Positions 27,001 to 34,588 of a stretch of 64,000 nucleotides of DNA are shown in pieces; position 1 is the stretch's first letter; each line of letters opens with the position of its first letter. Position numbers and translations under genes: made by a program. This DNA is from JAGQVA01 sp033764335 (lineage in GTDB: Bacteria; Bacteroidota; Bacteroidia; J057), in contig JANRJC010000031.1 in assembly GCA_033764335.1 (NCBI GenBank), forward strand, positions 1 to 64,000, in the 5' to 3' direction. The notes below the pieces were generated by a model. The model had not been told where the DNA came from, did not search any database, and was given only the letters and a program-made list of their open reading frames with translations.

Positions 27001-27379
27001 CAGCTATTTTTCCAGTTCGGTACTAATCAATCGAGGGGATGGTACATTTGAAACAACCCCTCTGCCGTGGCAATCCCAGCTTACCCCTTATCGAGCCGCA
27101 GTGTTTGTGGAGGCGAATGGAGACAATCTCCCGGATATACTTCTGGGCGGAAATTTTTATGAAAATAATATTCAGCTTGGCCGCTACGACGCGGACTTTG
27201 GTACGATTCTGATCAACCGGGGTAACGGAAAGTTTGAGGTTTCGGCCTTAAATAATCTGAAATTGGGGGGACAGGTGCGGAAAATTCGAAAAATTTTCAT
27301 TTCCGGAAAAGAATCATTTGTACTTGCACGAAACAATGATACCTTAAAAGTAATTCAATTTAAAAACGAACTGCCATGA
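24053..27379 (+). CDS. CRTAC1/ASPIC-UnbV FG-GAP repeat lipoprotein, copy 2
   Basis: A 1108-residue lipoprotein (lipobox FFSC) with the same layout as its neighbour: FG-GAP blades (GDFNNDGNIDLFFTASL, YDGDGDLDMFLLNHS, DLDNDGDLDFVVNN), an ASPIC/UnbV segment (AIGAKVLVYQGAEKILYENF, VDSLLLIWPDNSYQK) and a second propeller. It starts 11 bases after copy 1 and overlaps the next gene by four bases (ATGA), so it belongs to the same operon. The copies are diverged throughout, suggesting separate ligands or a heterodimer; the sequence alone does not decide. Confidence 0.9.
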   Translation: MKFVLKIILLILLFPFFSCRKPAVESSALFELWGPEKTGITFSNDLKLTLDLNIFNYMYFFNGGGVGAGDFNNDGNIDLFFTASLLPNRLYLNEGELKFRDVTDQAGIFKDGGWSNGVSVVDINHDGKLDIYVAQVGDLEKIQGKNQLFICREIDAEGIPHYEEKAAEYGLDFKGFSTQATFFDYDGDGDLDMFLLNHSLHANGTFGPRASFIGQIHPISGDKLFRNDGQKFTDVTAESGIQSTVIGYGLGVTTSDVNLDGFPDIYVGNDFHENDYLYINQGDGTFREELTHRMNHTSRFSMGVDIADLNNDAWPEVISLDMLPSDPEILKKSEGEDAYKIFHFKLDYGYNHQYARNNLQLNNGNGTFSEIGLYADVFATDWSWASLLVDFDNDGRKDLFVSNGIPKRMNDTDYINFIANDDIQWRIRSKNMMAGDLAVVDNMPEIKLPNEFLRNEGDMKFSSLGKFVKNNQPTYSNGAVYADLDNDGDLDFVVNNINDPAYVYENLHSSPEKPDYLKLTLQGDEKNPDAIGAKVLVYQGAEKILYENFPVRGFQSSMAVPLLIGLGSIEKVDSLLLIWPDNSYQKLAAQAGTQTHVYAKNLPQYEYRKLRENPSEILPVEDITAISELELVHKENPFLEFDREPLLPHMNSTEGPALAVGDVNKDGLEDLYLGSSKRQPSRLMIQQAGGKFVESLQPDLLADSMYEDIDAIFADVNGDSWPDLLVASGGNEYYNEDSLLLPRLYLGDSAGKLRRKADAFDRIYTTASCITVEDFTQDKNPDVFIGGRVVPWKYGEIPTSHFLVNDGTGKFTDQTEELAPGLSKVGMVTSAEWFDLDKDGDKDLLITLEWDGILCYVNQNGRFEQKILTDKKGWWNFVLPGDLDNDGDIDLIAGNLGLNSRLKASEAEPVRMYFQDFDDNGTKEQLLTTYLQGREIPFANMAELTKQMPPLKKKYLYAADFAKDEFKQMFDPQKIRESTLWEASYFSSSVLINRGDGTFETTPLPWQSQLTPYRAAVFVEANGDNLPDILLGGNFYENNIQLGRYDADFGTILINRGNGKFEVSALNNLKLGGQVRKIRKIFISGKESFVLARNNDTLKVIQFKNELP

Positions 27380-27792
27380 GGAATTATGTAATGATTGTCC
27401 TTGCCCTGACGGTGTTGTATGCCTGCAAAAGCAGTGAAACGGCTGCGTCAAAAAAATCCGACTCAAAAGTCAAAGAAGAAACCAGTACCGTAGCAGATCT
27501 CGATAATACCATAGACCTAACCGATCACCTGCGCAAACTTCCCGGAGTATGGGTACAGGGAACCGGTTCTCAGGCTTCTGTACGTATCCGGGGCAATGCG
27601 AGTATTCAGACATCCGGTGAACCCCTGTACATCGTCAATGGTAGCCAGATTACCGGTGGTTACAGCACTGTCTATAATATGGTGGGAAATGTAGCCGACA
27701 TCAAAACCATACAGGTGCTCAAAGATGCTTCCGAAACTTCTTTTTACGGAGTTAGAGGCAGCAACGGAGTGATTGTCATCAAGTTGAAATAA
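27376..27792 (+). CDS. Stand-alone SusC/TonB-receptor plug-like lipoprotein
   Basis: A 138-residue lipoprotein (VLYACKSSE) whose second half matches only the plug of a SusC-type receptor: LRKLPGVWVQGTGSQASVRI, RGNASIQ, EPLYIVNG, IKTIQVLKDASETSFYGVRG and SNGVIVIK, then the stop. No barrel follows. The first half is a low-complexity Lys/Ser/Glu linker. ATGA coupling to the CRTAC1 gene shows that it is translated, not a stray fragment. It may block, gate or scaffold the nearby SusC barrel; nothing in the sequence proves this. Confidence 0.8.
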   Translation: MRNYVMIVLALTVLYACKSSETAASKKSDSKVKEETSTVADLDNTIDLTDHLRKLPGVWVQGTGSQASVRIRGNASIQTSGEPLYIVNGSQITGGYSTVYNMVGNVADIKTIQVLKDASETSFYGVRGSNGVIVIKLK

Positions 27793-27843
27793 AACACAGA
27801 CATGTTATCCGCCGAGCATTCTTCGGAATTTTAAAGACAAAAG

Positions 27844-27875
27844 TTTGCTACTGACGGTGAAATTAATAAATTTTG
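27844..27875 (+). promoter_or_regulatory. Bacteroidota-type promoter before PAP2 gene
   Basis: A TTTG at 27844-27847 is followed after 19 bases by TAAATTTTG (27867-27875), close to the -33 TTTG and -7 TAnnTTTG elements of the Bacteroidota housekeeping sigma factor. It lies 30 bases before the ATG at 27905, giving the PAP2 gene its own promoter in addition to read-through. Confidence 0.5.
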
Positions 27876-27904
27876 GCTTTGTACATTGTTTTATAAAAGG
27901 ATTT

Positions 27905-29260
27905 ATGCGTATCAAGACCTTGCGATATTTTGTTTATATAGCCGCTTCCCTGATTTTTTTAGGAAATGGCTGTACACCGGATGACTCGTGGAAAACCAGC
28001 TCACAGGATCCGGAAATTTTACATAAGTGTGTAAAAAACCTTACCAATATTATCGTGTATGACATTTTCAGCCCGCCGGTTGCCAGTCGAATTTATACCT
28101 ACACTAATATCGCCGCTTACGAAGTATTGGTAAAGGATCATCCGGAATATAAATCGCTGGCCGGCCAACTGACCGGACTCGAGGCGGTGCCTGCCCCGGA
28201 TACAACCCGTGAAATTTGTTATCCACTGGCGGCCATCCAGTCATTTTTGACCGTATCTCGGACAATGGTTTTTTCCGAGGACAAGCTTAGTGCTTATGAA
28301 AAAGACGTAATGGATCAGTTTCGGTCTTTGGGGGTTCCTTCCGATGTATTCCAAAATTCATTGGACTATGGGACTCTAGTAGGTAAACATATCTTGGATT
28401 GGTCCAGTAAAGATAACTACAAACAGAGCCGTACTTTTCCTAAATATACCGTTGACAACAAACAGCCTGCCCGCTGGACACCGACCCCCCCGGATTATAT
28501 GGATGCCATAGAGCCACATTGGAGCCGGATTCGGCCTTTTGTGATTGATTCGGCGACACAGTTTATACCCGTGAGACCCACAGATTTCAGCACTGATACC
28601 ACCAGCCAGTTTTTTAAAGAAATGCGCGAGGTTTATAATATCGGAAAAAACCTTACAGAAGAACAAAAAAACATTGCCCAATTTTGGGATTGTAATCCTT
28701 TTGTAACCCATCACCAGGGCCATGTGATGTTTGCCACTAAAAAAATCACTCCCGGTGGCCATTGGATGGGCATTTCACTCATTGCCTGCCGGAAAGAAAA
28801 AACGGATATTATGCGTAGTTCTGAGGTTTATACCCGGACGGCGATTGCACTTGCCGACGCATTCATCAGTTGCTGGGATGAAAAATACCGCAGCGTAATG
28901 ATTCGCCCCGAGACTGTCATCAATCAATACCTCGACGAAGAATGGCGACCCTTGCTTCAGACACCCCCTTTTCCTGAATATACCAGCGGGCACAGCGTGA
29001 TTTCCTCTTCTGCCGCGACGGTGCTCACAGATTTGTTTGGCGAACCCTTCGCCTTTGTGGATTCGACCGAAAAAGAATACGGCTTGCCCGAGCGGTCGTT
29101 TAACTCCTTCTTAGAAGCCTCTGCCGAAGCCGCCGTCAGCCGCATGTACGGAGGCATTCATTATCGCCCCGCCTGCGAAAATGGCGTAGTTCAGGGCAAA
29201 AAAGTCGGAACTTTTATTGTGGAAAACTTGAAAACGAGAGAGGCTGAACAAGCAAATTAG
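27905..29260 (+). CDS. PAP2-superfamily / vanadium-dependent haloperoxidase-like lipoprotein
   Basis: About 451 residues when started at the ATG at 27905, which gives a lipoprotein signal (lipobox GNGC); the upstream frame extension is not signal-like. The three active-site motifs of the vanadium haloperoxidase/acid phosphatase fold are present late in the chain: KYRSVMIRP (K-x6-RP), PEYTSGH, and SRMYGGIHYRPA (SR-x5-H). The residue four after the histidine is Ala rather than the usual Asp, as in many haloperoxidase-type members. It may act as a phosphatase or haloperoxidase at the cell surface. This protein type regularly accompanies CRTAC1 pairs and SusC/D. Confidence 0.87.
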   Translation: MRIKTLRYFVYIAASLIFLGNGCTPDDSWKTSSQDPEILHKCVKNLTNIIVYDIFSPPVASRIYTYTNIAAYEVLVKDHPEYKSLAGQLTGLEAVPAPDTTREICYPLAAIQSFLTVSRTMVFSEDKLSAYEKDVMDQFRSLGVPSDVFQNSLDYGTLVGKHILDWSSKDNYKQSRTFPKYTVDNKQPARWTPTPPDYMDAIEPHWSRIRPFVIDSATQFIPVRPTDFSTDTTSQFFKEMREVYNIGKNLTEEQKNIAQFWDCNPFVTHHQGHVMFATKKITPGGHWMGISLIACRKEKTDIMRSSEVYTRTAIALADAFISCWDEKYRSVMIRPETVINQYLDEEWRPLLQTPPFPEYTSGHSVISSSAATVLTDLFGEPFAFVDSTEKEYGLPERSFNSFLEASAEAAVSRMYGGIHYRPACENGVVQGKKVGTFIVENLKTREAEQAN

Positions 29261-29417
29261 GCAGTGTTGGGGGTTATCACGGGTTACGGAGTGATGCTCT
29301 AACTGAAGATCGGAAAGGCTGACTATGAATTGATTTCCAGGTTCCTCATAACTAATCTATTTTCTGATAAAGCTTTAAAACTAACTACACAATAGCTTTT
29401 AAAGAAATAACTACCTT

Positions 29418-31112
29418 ATGGAAAAGTTTACCCTGAGTCCCCTGGACATAGGCATTATGGTTGTCTATGTGGTTGCAATTATCTGGTACGGTCTGCGACA
29501 TGCCAAACGGCAAAACGCCGAAGGCTATTTTCTCGCCGGGCGCAATATGACCTGGCCGATCGTGGGCATTTCATTGTTTGCCGCCAATATTTCGTCTAAT
29601 ACTCTTACGGGTCTGGCCAGTAGTGCCTACAATTCCGGCATTAATGTCTATAACTACGAATGGATGGCGGCGGTGGTGCTGGTATTTTTTGCGCTGTTTT
29701 TTCTGCCTTTTTACCTCCGATCGAAGGTTTATACGATGCCGGAGTTTCTGGAAAAACGTTATGACAGCCGTTCCCGCTACTATTTTTCCTTTATCACTAT
29801 TGTCGGCAATATTATCATTGATACGGCTTCGGCACTTTATGCAGGAAATCTGGTATTAAAACTTCTGTTTCCTACGCTTTCTTCTTCGGTCATTATCCTT
29901 ATACTCGCTCTTGCGGCTGCGGCTTATACCATTCCGGGCGGCCTTTCCTCGGTGGTACATACCGAAGTGATTCAGGCGATTCTTTTGGTGATTGGTTCTA
30001 CCGTACTTACGTTTTTTGCTTTTAGTGAAGTGGGGGGCTGGAATGGCCTTATGGCCGGACTTGATGCCGCCGAATCTTCCGGTATCCTCAATCACCCTAA
30101 AGAATATATGCTAAGCCTGACCGGGCCTATAGACGACCCTTATATGCCTTGGACGGGTATGGTCTTCGGTGTTCCGATTTTGGGCTTTTATTTTTGGGCG
30201 AATAATCAGTTTATGGTGCAGCGGGTGTTGAGTGCCAAAGACCTCAATCACGGGCGCCTCGGGGCACTTTTTGCGGGTTTGCTCAAACTCCCGGTTATCC
30301 TCATCATGGTCGTTCCCGGCCTGATAGCGATTGTTTTGTACAATGATCTGGATATATCGGTTTTAAATTATCAGATTCCACTTGAGGGAGGTGGTACCAA
30401 AATCTGCGAAAACCTCTCCGAATGCCCGAATATGACCTATCCGGTGTTGTTGTTTAAATTATTACCTACGGGTTTGCTCGGGCTGGTGATCGCCGGCTTG
30501 TTAGCGGCCATGTCTTCCAGTATTAGTGCCACCCTCAACTCCGCCAGTACCCTGATTACCATGGACTTTGTTGCCAAAATGAGGCCCAACCTCACCAGTA
30601 CACAACTCGTGCGTGTCGGGCAGATTGCTACGGTAGCTCTGGTCATACTAGCCGCAGCGTGGGCACCTTTTATCGAAAACTTCCCTTCCTTATTTGATTA
30701 TTTACAGCAGGTGTTATCCTATATCGCACCTCCGGTAGTGGGAGTGTTTTTGTTGGGTTTATTCTGGAAACGTGCCAATGCTACGGGGGCTTTTGCTTCG
30801 CTGATGGCAGGTTTTCTTTTATCCATTTTTATGATCCTTTCTTCGGTAAATGGATGGGTTCCGGCCTTAAACCAGCTTCATTTTTTACACATCGGCCCAC
30901 TACTTATGCTTTTTTGTATGGCGATTCAGGTTGTATTTAGTCTGGTCACCCCGGCACCGCCGGCGGAAAAAACGGATGATTATATCTGGACAAGTGTTAT
31001 ATTCAAAGAAGAATCCGCCGAGCTGGCAGGGTTGCCCTGGTACAAAAATTACCGCATACTTTCGGTGATTCTTTTGGCGATTACCCTGCTGGTGGTCGGA
31101 ATTTGCTGGTAA
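29418..31112 (+). CDS. Sodium:solute symporter (SSS family), second copy
   Basis: A 564-residue polytopic membrane protein of the SSS/SGLT family: EGYFLAGRNMTWPIVGISLF, AANISSNTLTGLASSAYNSG, YEWMAAVVLVFFALFFLPFY, and the sodium-site helix LLAAMSSSISATLNSASTL. It differs clearly from the symporter at 3822, so the two are not a recent duplication. It follows the PAP2 gene by 157 bases and is 21 bases upstream of a heparinase-like lyase; import of the uronic acid or unsaturated sugar produced by that lyase is a sensible inference. Confidence 0.9.
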   Translation: MEKFTLSPLDIGIMVVYVVAIIWYGLRHAKRQNAEGYFLAGRNMTWPIVGISLFAANISSNTLTGLASSAYNSGINVYNYEWMAAVVLVFFALFFLPFYLRSKVYTMPEFLEKRYDSRSRYYFSFITIVGNIIIDTASALYAGNLVLKLLFPTLSSSVIILILALAAAAYTIPGGLSSVVHTEVIQAILLVIGSTVLTFFAFSEVGGWNGLMAGLDAAESSGILNHPKEYMLSLTGPIDDPYMPWTGMVFGVPILGFYFWANNQFMVQRVLSAKDLNHGRLGALFAGLLKLPVILIMVVPGLIAIVLYNDLDISVLNYQIPLEGGGTKICENLSECPNMTYPVLLFKLLPTGLLGLVIAGLLAAMSSSISATLNSASTLITMDFVAKMRPNLTSTQLVRVGQIATVALVILAAAWAPFIENFPSLFDYLQQVLSYIAPPVVGVFLLGLFWKRANATGAFASLMAGFLLSIFMILSSVNGWVPALNQLHFLHIGPLLMLFCMAIQVVFSLVTPAPPAEKTDDYIWTSVIFKEESAELAGLPWYKNYRILSVILLAITLLVVGICW

Positions 31113-31133
31113 CACTTTTAATTTTGGCAGGAT

Positions 31134-33110
31134 ATGAAAGGGAAGCAGGTATATGTATTTTTGAGTCTGTGTTTGACCTTTATCCCTCTTTTTGCCCAGA
31201 TCAAACTCTATCCTCGTTACCTGCTGAGTAAAACATATTCTCCTGCGTTGCTGGCGGAAAAAATACTTCCCCGAGAGAAATGGTCTCCCTGGCCTGTCTA
31301 TGCTCAAAGACAAGCCTGGGAGGCCCTTGACCCTTCCTTCCGGCAGATCCATATCACCCTGGGAGAGGCGGCCTTGCGTTACGAATGGCCTCCGATCACC
31401 GCAAGTCTTACACTGGAATTTATTCGCAATGGCAATCGCGCCAACCACCAGAATATTTTCCTTGCCCGCCGACAAACCATCGCCGATCTCGTCTTGGCCG
31501 AACTCATCGAAGGCAAAGGCCGATTTACCGATCAGATCGTCAATGGTCTCTGGATGATCTGCGAAGAATCTTACTGGGGAGTGCCTGCCCACCTCTACCT
31601 GCAATCGGCAGGCCCGGGTCTTCCCGATGTAAATGAGCCTACGGTGGACCTTTTTGCCGCGGAAACCGGGGCATTACTGGCTTGGGCAGACTACCTCCTG
31701 GGCAGTGAACTTGACCGCGTTTCTCCGCTCATTCGCCCCCGTATCAAAGCCGAAATCAAACGCCGAGTTCTCGACGTAAACCTTACCCGCGAAGACTTCT
31801 GGTGGATGGGTTTTCAGCGAAATGAAAAAGGCATCAATAACTGGACACCTTGGATCAACAGCAACTGGCTGGCAATGGTGTTGTTGGTGGAGGCGGATTC
31901 TGTCCGCAGAATTCAGGCGATACACAAAATACTGCGTTCTACCGACGAATTTATCAACCAGTACCCTGACGACGGTGGTTGTGATGAAGGCCCTTCTTAC
32001 TGGGCCAGGGCTGCGGCTTCATTGTTTGACTGCCTGGAGTTATTGTATTCCGCTTCCGGTGGGGCGATCAATTTTTACGACCAAACGCTGATAAAAAACA
32101 TGGCGAAATACATCTATTTTACCCATGTTGGCGGCCCGTATTTTATCAATTTTGCCGATGCCGGGGCGATTCTTCACCCTTCGGGTGATATGATTTATCG
32201 TTTTGGCAAACGTATTGGCGATCCCGAAATGAAGGGTTTCGGGGCGTTTGTTGCCCGCGACCAGGATCAATTGTACAAACCCACGATGGGTTATACCCTG
32301 GGACGGCGGCTGCCGGAACTGTTTAACCGCGCCGAACTGATTGCCGTGCCTCCGGTTCAGCCTTTGCCGGGAAGCGTCTGGTTGCCGGAGTCGGAGGTAA
32401 TGGTCGCCCGGATGAATCCGGGCAGTGCAAAGGGCCTTTGCCTGGCCGCCAGTGGCGGCAACAACGGTCATAGCCACAATCACAACGATGTGGGGAGTTT
32501 TATGATTTACCTCGATGGTTATCCCGCTTTTATTGATGTAGGAGTCGAAACTTATACTCGTAGAACATTTTCTGATGACCGTTACAGCCTTTGGACGATG
32601 CAATCTGCTTATCACAACCTCCCCAGCATTGGCGGAGTGATGCAGAAAGACGGGTGGAAGTTTCGGGCCGAAAACCTCTCTTTTTCAGAAGAAGCAGACA
32701 AGGTTATTTTTTCTTCCGAAATCGCTCGCGCTTATCCTCCCGAAGCAGGCGTAAAATCCTGGCAGCGACAGTTTACTCTTGACAGAGCCACCGCCGAGAT
32801 TCTGCTGGAGGAAAATTTTCAGTTGTTGAGGTTTTCGGAGGTGGTGCTCAATTTAATGATTCCCGATACAGCCATTGTACAGATGCCCGGCAGAATGCTG
32901 ATTCGCGTTCCGGTGAAAGAGGGAGACAGATTTATTGCGCTGGATTTTGACGAAAAAATATTTTCTCCCACATTGGAAATGATTTCGGTAGAAGACCCTC
33001 AGTTGGGAGAAGTGTGGGGAAAAAGGGTAGGGAGAATTCAACTCAAGAGCAAAAAAAAACTCGCCAAGGAAAAAATTATGCTGAAATTTTCGGCAATGGA
33101 AAAACCGTAA
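31134..33110 (+). CDS. Heparinase II/III family polysaccharide lyase
   Basis: A 658-residue secreted enzyme. Signal peptide (LTFIPLFAQ), then an (alpha/alpha) toroid of about 350 residues containing GINNWTPWINSNW and YPDDGGCDEGPSYWARAA, then the heparinase II/III beta-sandwich domain from about residue 400 with GNNGHSHNHNDVGSFMIYL and FIDVGVETYTRRTF. Conserved Asn, Tyr and His in these blocks are the usual catalytic residues. It would cleave a uronic-acid polymer (heparin-like, alginate-like or other) by beta elimination. A TAATTTTG box at 31119-31126 lies too close to the ATG to be a clear promoter. It sits at the end of the glycan locus. Confidence 0.88.
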   Translation: MKGKQVYVFLSLCLTFIPLFAQIKLYPRYLLSKTYSPALLAEKILPREKWSPWPVYAQRQAWEALDPSFRQIHITLGEAALRYEWPPITASLTLEFIRNGNRANHQNIFLARRQTIADLVLAELIEGKGRFTDQIVNGLWMICEESYWGVPAHLYLQSAGPGLPDVNEPTVDLFAAETGALLAWADYLLGSELDRVSPLIRPRIKAEIKRRVLDVNLTREDFWWMGFQRNEKGINNWTPWINSNWLAMVLLVEADSVRRIQAIHKILRSTDEFINQYPDDGGCDEGPSYWARAAASLFDCLELLYSASGGAINFYDQTLIKNMAKYIYFTHVGGPYFINFADAGAILHPSGDMIYRFGKRIGDPEMKGFGAFVARDQDQLYKPTMGYTLGRRLPELFNRAELIAVPPVQPLPGSVWLPESEVMVARMNPGSAKGLCLAASGGNNGHSHNHNDVGSFMIYLDGYPAFIDVGVETYTRRTFSDDRYSLWTMQSAYHNLPSIGGVMQKDGWKFRAENLSFSEEADKVIFSSEIARAYPPEAGVKSWQRQFTLDRATAEILLEENFQLLRFSEVVLNLMIPDTAIVQMPGRMLIRVPVKEGDRFIALDFDEKIFSPTLEMISVEDPQLGEVWGKRVGRIQLKSKKKLAKEKIMLKFSAMEKP

Positions 33111-33176
33111 GGAATCCGGGAGCGGAAGATTTTTCGTATATGGATTCGGGATTATAAAAATACATTTCACTCAATC

Positions 33177-33749
33177 ATGTCTGGTGTAAAATATCACTTC
33201 ATCACCCACTGGGAAGTCGAGGCCTCCAAAGCAGAGGTCGCCGATATTCTTAACCGCCCAATGGATCTTCCGCTTTGGTGGCCTTCGGTATATTTAGGTA
33301 TAGAAAAAGAAATCACCCCGGAAGGAAAAACCTACTATCATCTTTTTACCAAAGGCTGGCTGCCCTATACCCTGCGCTGGAAATTTCGGCAGACGGTCAA
33401 TCAGTTGCCCGACTATCTCGAATTGGAAGCCGAAGGCGATTTTAACGGTTATGGAAAATGGAGTCTGCGGCAAGAAGGCTCTACGGCAAAAATTACCTAT
33501 GACTGGGAAATCGTTGCGGATAAACTCATTTTCCGGCTTTTTTCTTTTGCCCTAAGACCGCTCTTTTCCTTTAACCATCACTGGGCCATGAAAAAAGGCC
33601 TGGAAAGCCTTAGGCTTGAAATCGCCCGAATCCGTGAAAATAAATCCCGTGAACAGACCCCCATTCCTCCGCTGGCTACTTTTCCTCACGGGTTTTATTA
33701 TCGTAAAAATCGGAAAGCTGCTCAGACTCCGGTTTCCGAAACCGCCTAA
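33177..33749 (+). CDS. SRPBCC (START/polyketide cyclase-like) protein
   Basis: A 190-residue soluble protein with the SRPBCC cradle fold: an opening strand with EVEASKAEVADILNRP, LPLWWPSVYLGIE, LRWKFRQTV, a GDFNGYGKWSL strand and a long C-terminal helix (HHWAMKKGLESLRLEIARI). Such proteins bind a hydrophobic ligand in the cradle. It has a short basic tail. Its last codons and stop lie inside the 31-bp repeat that is duplicated 830 bases downstream, so the insertion left this coding region intact. Confidence 0.75.
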   Translation: MSGVKYHFITHWEVEASKAEVADILNRPMDLPLWWPSVYLGIEKEITPEGKTYYHLFTKGWLPYTLRWKFRQTVNQLPDYLELEAEGDFNGYGKWSLRQEGSTAKITYDWEIVADKLIFRLFSFALRPLFSFNHHWAMKKGLESLRLEIARIRENKSREQTPIPPLATFPHGFYYRKNRKAAQTPVSETA

Positions 33750-33758
33750 AAATCAAAC
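33728..33758 (+). repeat. 31-bp direct repeat, left copy
   Basis: Identical over 31 bases to 34558-34588. It contains the symmetric word GGTTTCCGAAACC and the last codons and stop of the SRPBCC gene. Reading leftward it also encodes the last residues (FDF and stop) seen at the end of the TonB receptor gene. The repeat flanks a small AT-rich island. Confidence 0.85.
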
Positions 33759-33835
33759 GGGTTGAAATACTCCCCAAAATTTGGACAGTGATTTAAAATG
33801 ATAATTTGTAATTTATCAACTGAAAGTGTATAATA

Positions 33836-34330
33836 ATGCCCCCATTTATTTTTGATATTAGAGGTAATATTCAGCCAGGTGGAATAATAGAAATGGAAAT
33901 GGCAGAATTTGAAAGCTTTTTTGTAAAGCAATTTGATTTTTTTGAGGAGCGAATGGCGATATTTGAAAACTTCACTCGATATAATCGTGACTTAAGTCAT
34001 CTGATTGGTATTGGGTTTGTTCAGTGGATAAATGGTAGTTTTGTCAGCAATAAAGAAACCCCCAAAGATATTGATTTTGTGACATTCATTGATTGGAAAA
34101 CATATACGCACCATAAAAAAGAGATAGATTCTCGTTTTAGTAAGTGGGCAGTAGCGAATAATTACGAAAAACTAGACGCCTATACAATATGTGAATATCC
34201 TCAAGGACATAGATTTCATCAGACATTCCTGGCTGATCGGGCCTATTGGTACGAATGGTTTAGCAATTCTCGTTATACTCGGACTAAACAAAGATTTCCT
34301 AAAGGATTTGTTGAAATAAAAACGCTTTGA
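33836..34330 (+). CDS. DUF6932-like nucleotidyltransferase-fold protein
   Basis: A 164-residue cytosolic protein. The opening (PPFIFDIRGNIQPG) is like DUF6932. The sequence GSFVSNKETPKDIDFVTFID has the GS-x(n)-DxD layout of the minimal nucleotidyltransferase superfamily, whose two aspartates bind metal. It is the first of two genes in the island bounded by 31-bp repeats, and a small helical protein starts three bases after its stop. A toxin-antitoxin-like pair is a reasonable hypothesis, given that NTase-fold proteins serve as toxins or antitoxins in several systems, but no experiment on this family supports it to my knowledge. Confidence 0.7.
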   Translation: MPPFIFDIRGNIQPGGIIEMEMAEFESFFVKQFDFFEERMAIFENFTRYNRDLSHLIGIGFVQWINGSFVSNKETPKDIDFVTFIDWKTYTHHKKEIDSRFSKWAVANNYEKLDAYTICEYPQGHRFHQTFLADRAYWYEWFSNSRYTRTKQRFPKGFVEIKTL

Positions 34331-34333
34331 TAT

Positions 34334-34546
34334 ATGGAACATCAAATGAGCATGCGTTACATAAGAATTGCAGAGTTAATTGAAAATTTGGAAAAATTAA
34401 CTCAGATGATCAACCTGCATAAACATACTACGCGTAATAGCTCGATGATTAAACAATATGAGTTTAAGCGATTAGAGCTATTGAATGAACTTCAAAATTT
34501 TTTTACTCCATTAAATTTTCGATTAGAAACCACAGAGGTTGCATAG
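34334..34546 (+). CDS. Small helical protein, possible partner of NTase-fold gene
   Basis: A 70-residue protein that is almost wholly predicted helix (RIAELIENLEKLTQMINLHK, FKRLELLNELQNFF), with charged faces suited to a coiled-coil or helical hairpin. It begins three bases after the DUF6932-like stop and is in the same AT-rich island, so the two are translated together. No family recognised. Size and placement would suit an antitoxin or regulatory subunit, which is inference only. Confidence 0.6.
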   Translation: MEHQMSMRYIRIAELIENLEKLTQMINLHKHTTRNSSMIKQYEFKRLELLNELQNFFTPLNFRLETTEVA

Positions 34547-34557
34547 TCTTATATCTA

Positions 34558-34588
34558 TCCGGTTTCCGAAACCGCCTAAAAATCAAAC
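34558..34588 (+). repeat. 31-bp direct repeat, right copy
   Basis: Exact copy of 33728-33758. Reading leftward, it includes the last codons and TAG stop of the TonB receptor gene at 34576. That indicates the original junction, in which the SRPBCC and receptor genes overlapped tail to tail, before the island duplicated the sequence. Confidence 0.85.

Larger units (their letters stand above)
33759..34557. mobile_element. Small AT-rich island between 31-bp direct repeats
   Basis: About 800 bases that separate two convergent genes whose ends would otherwise overlap. The island is visibly richer in A and T than its surroundings, carries two tightly spaced genes (a DUF6932-like NTase-fold protein and a small helical protein), and is bounded by a 31-bp perfect direct repeat. 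No transposase or integrase is inside, so it looks like a mini-cassette moved in trans or by recombination at the repeat. Confidence 0.6.

Noticed and set aside
31102..31126. Promoter (TTTG and TAATTTTG) before the heparinase gene
   Set aside because: The two elements are only 13 bases apart instead of about 19, and the -7 box is eight bases from the ATG, too close for a normal leader.
33746..33931. 61-codon minus-strand frame at the left end of the AT-rich island
   Set aside because: Its last residues (FDF) come only from the 31-bp repeat copied from the receptor gene; the rest overlaps the NTase-fold gene start and has no coding character.
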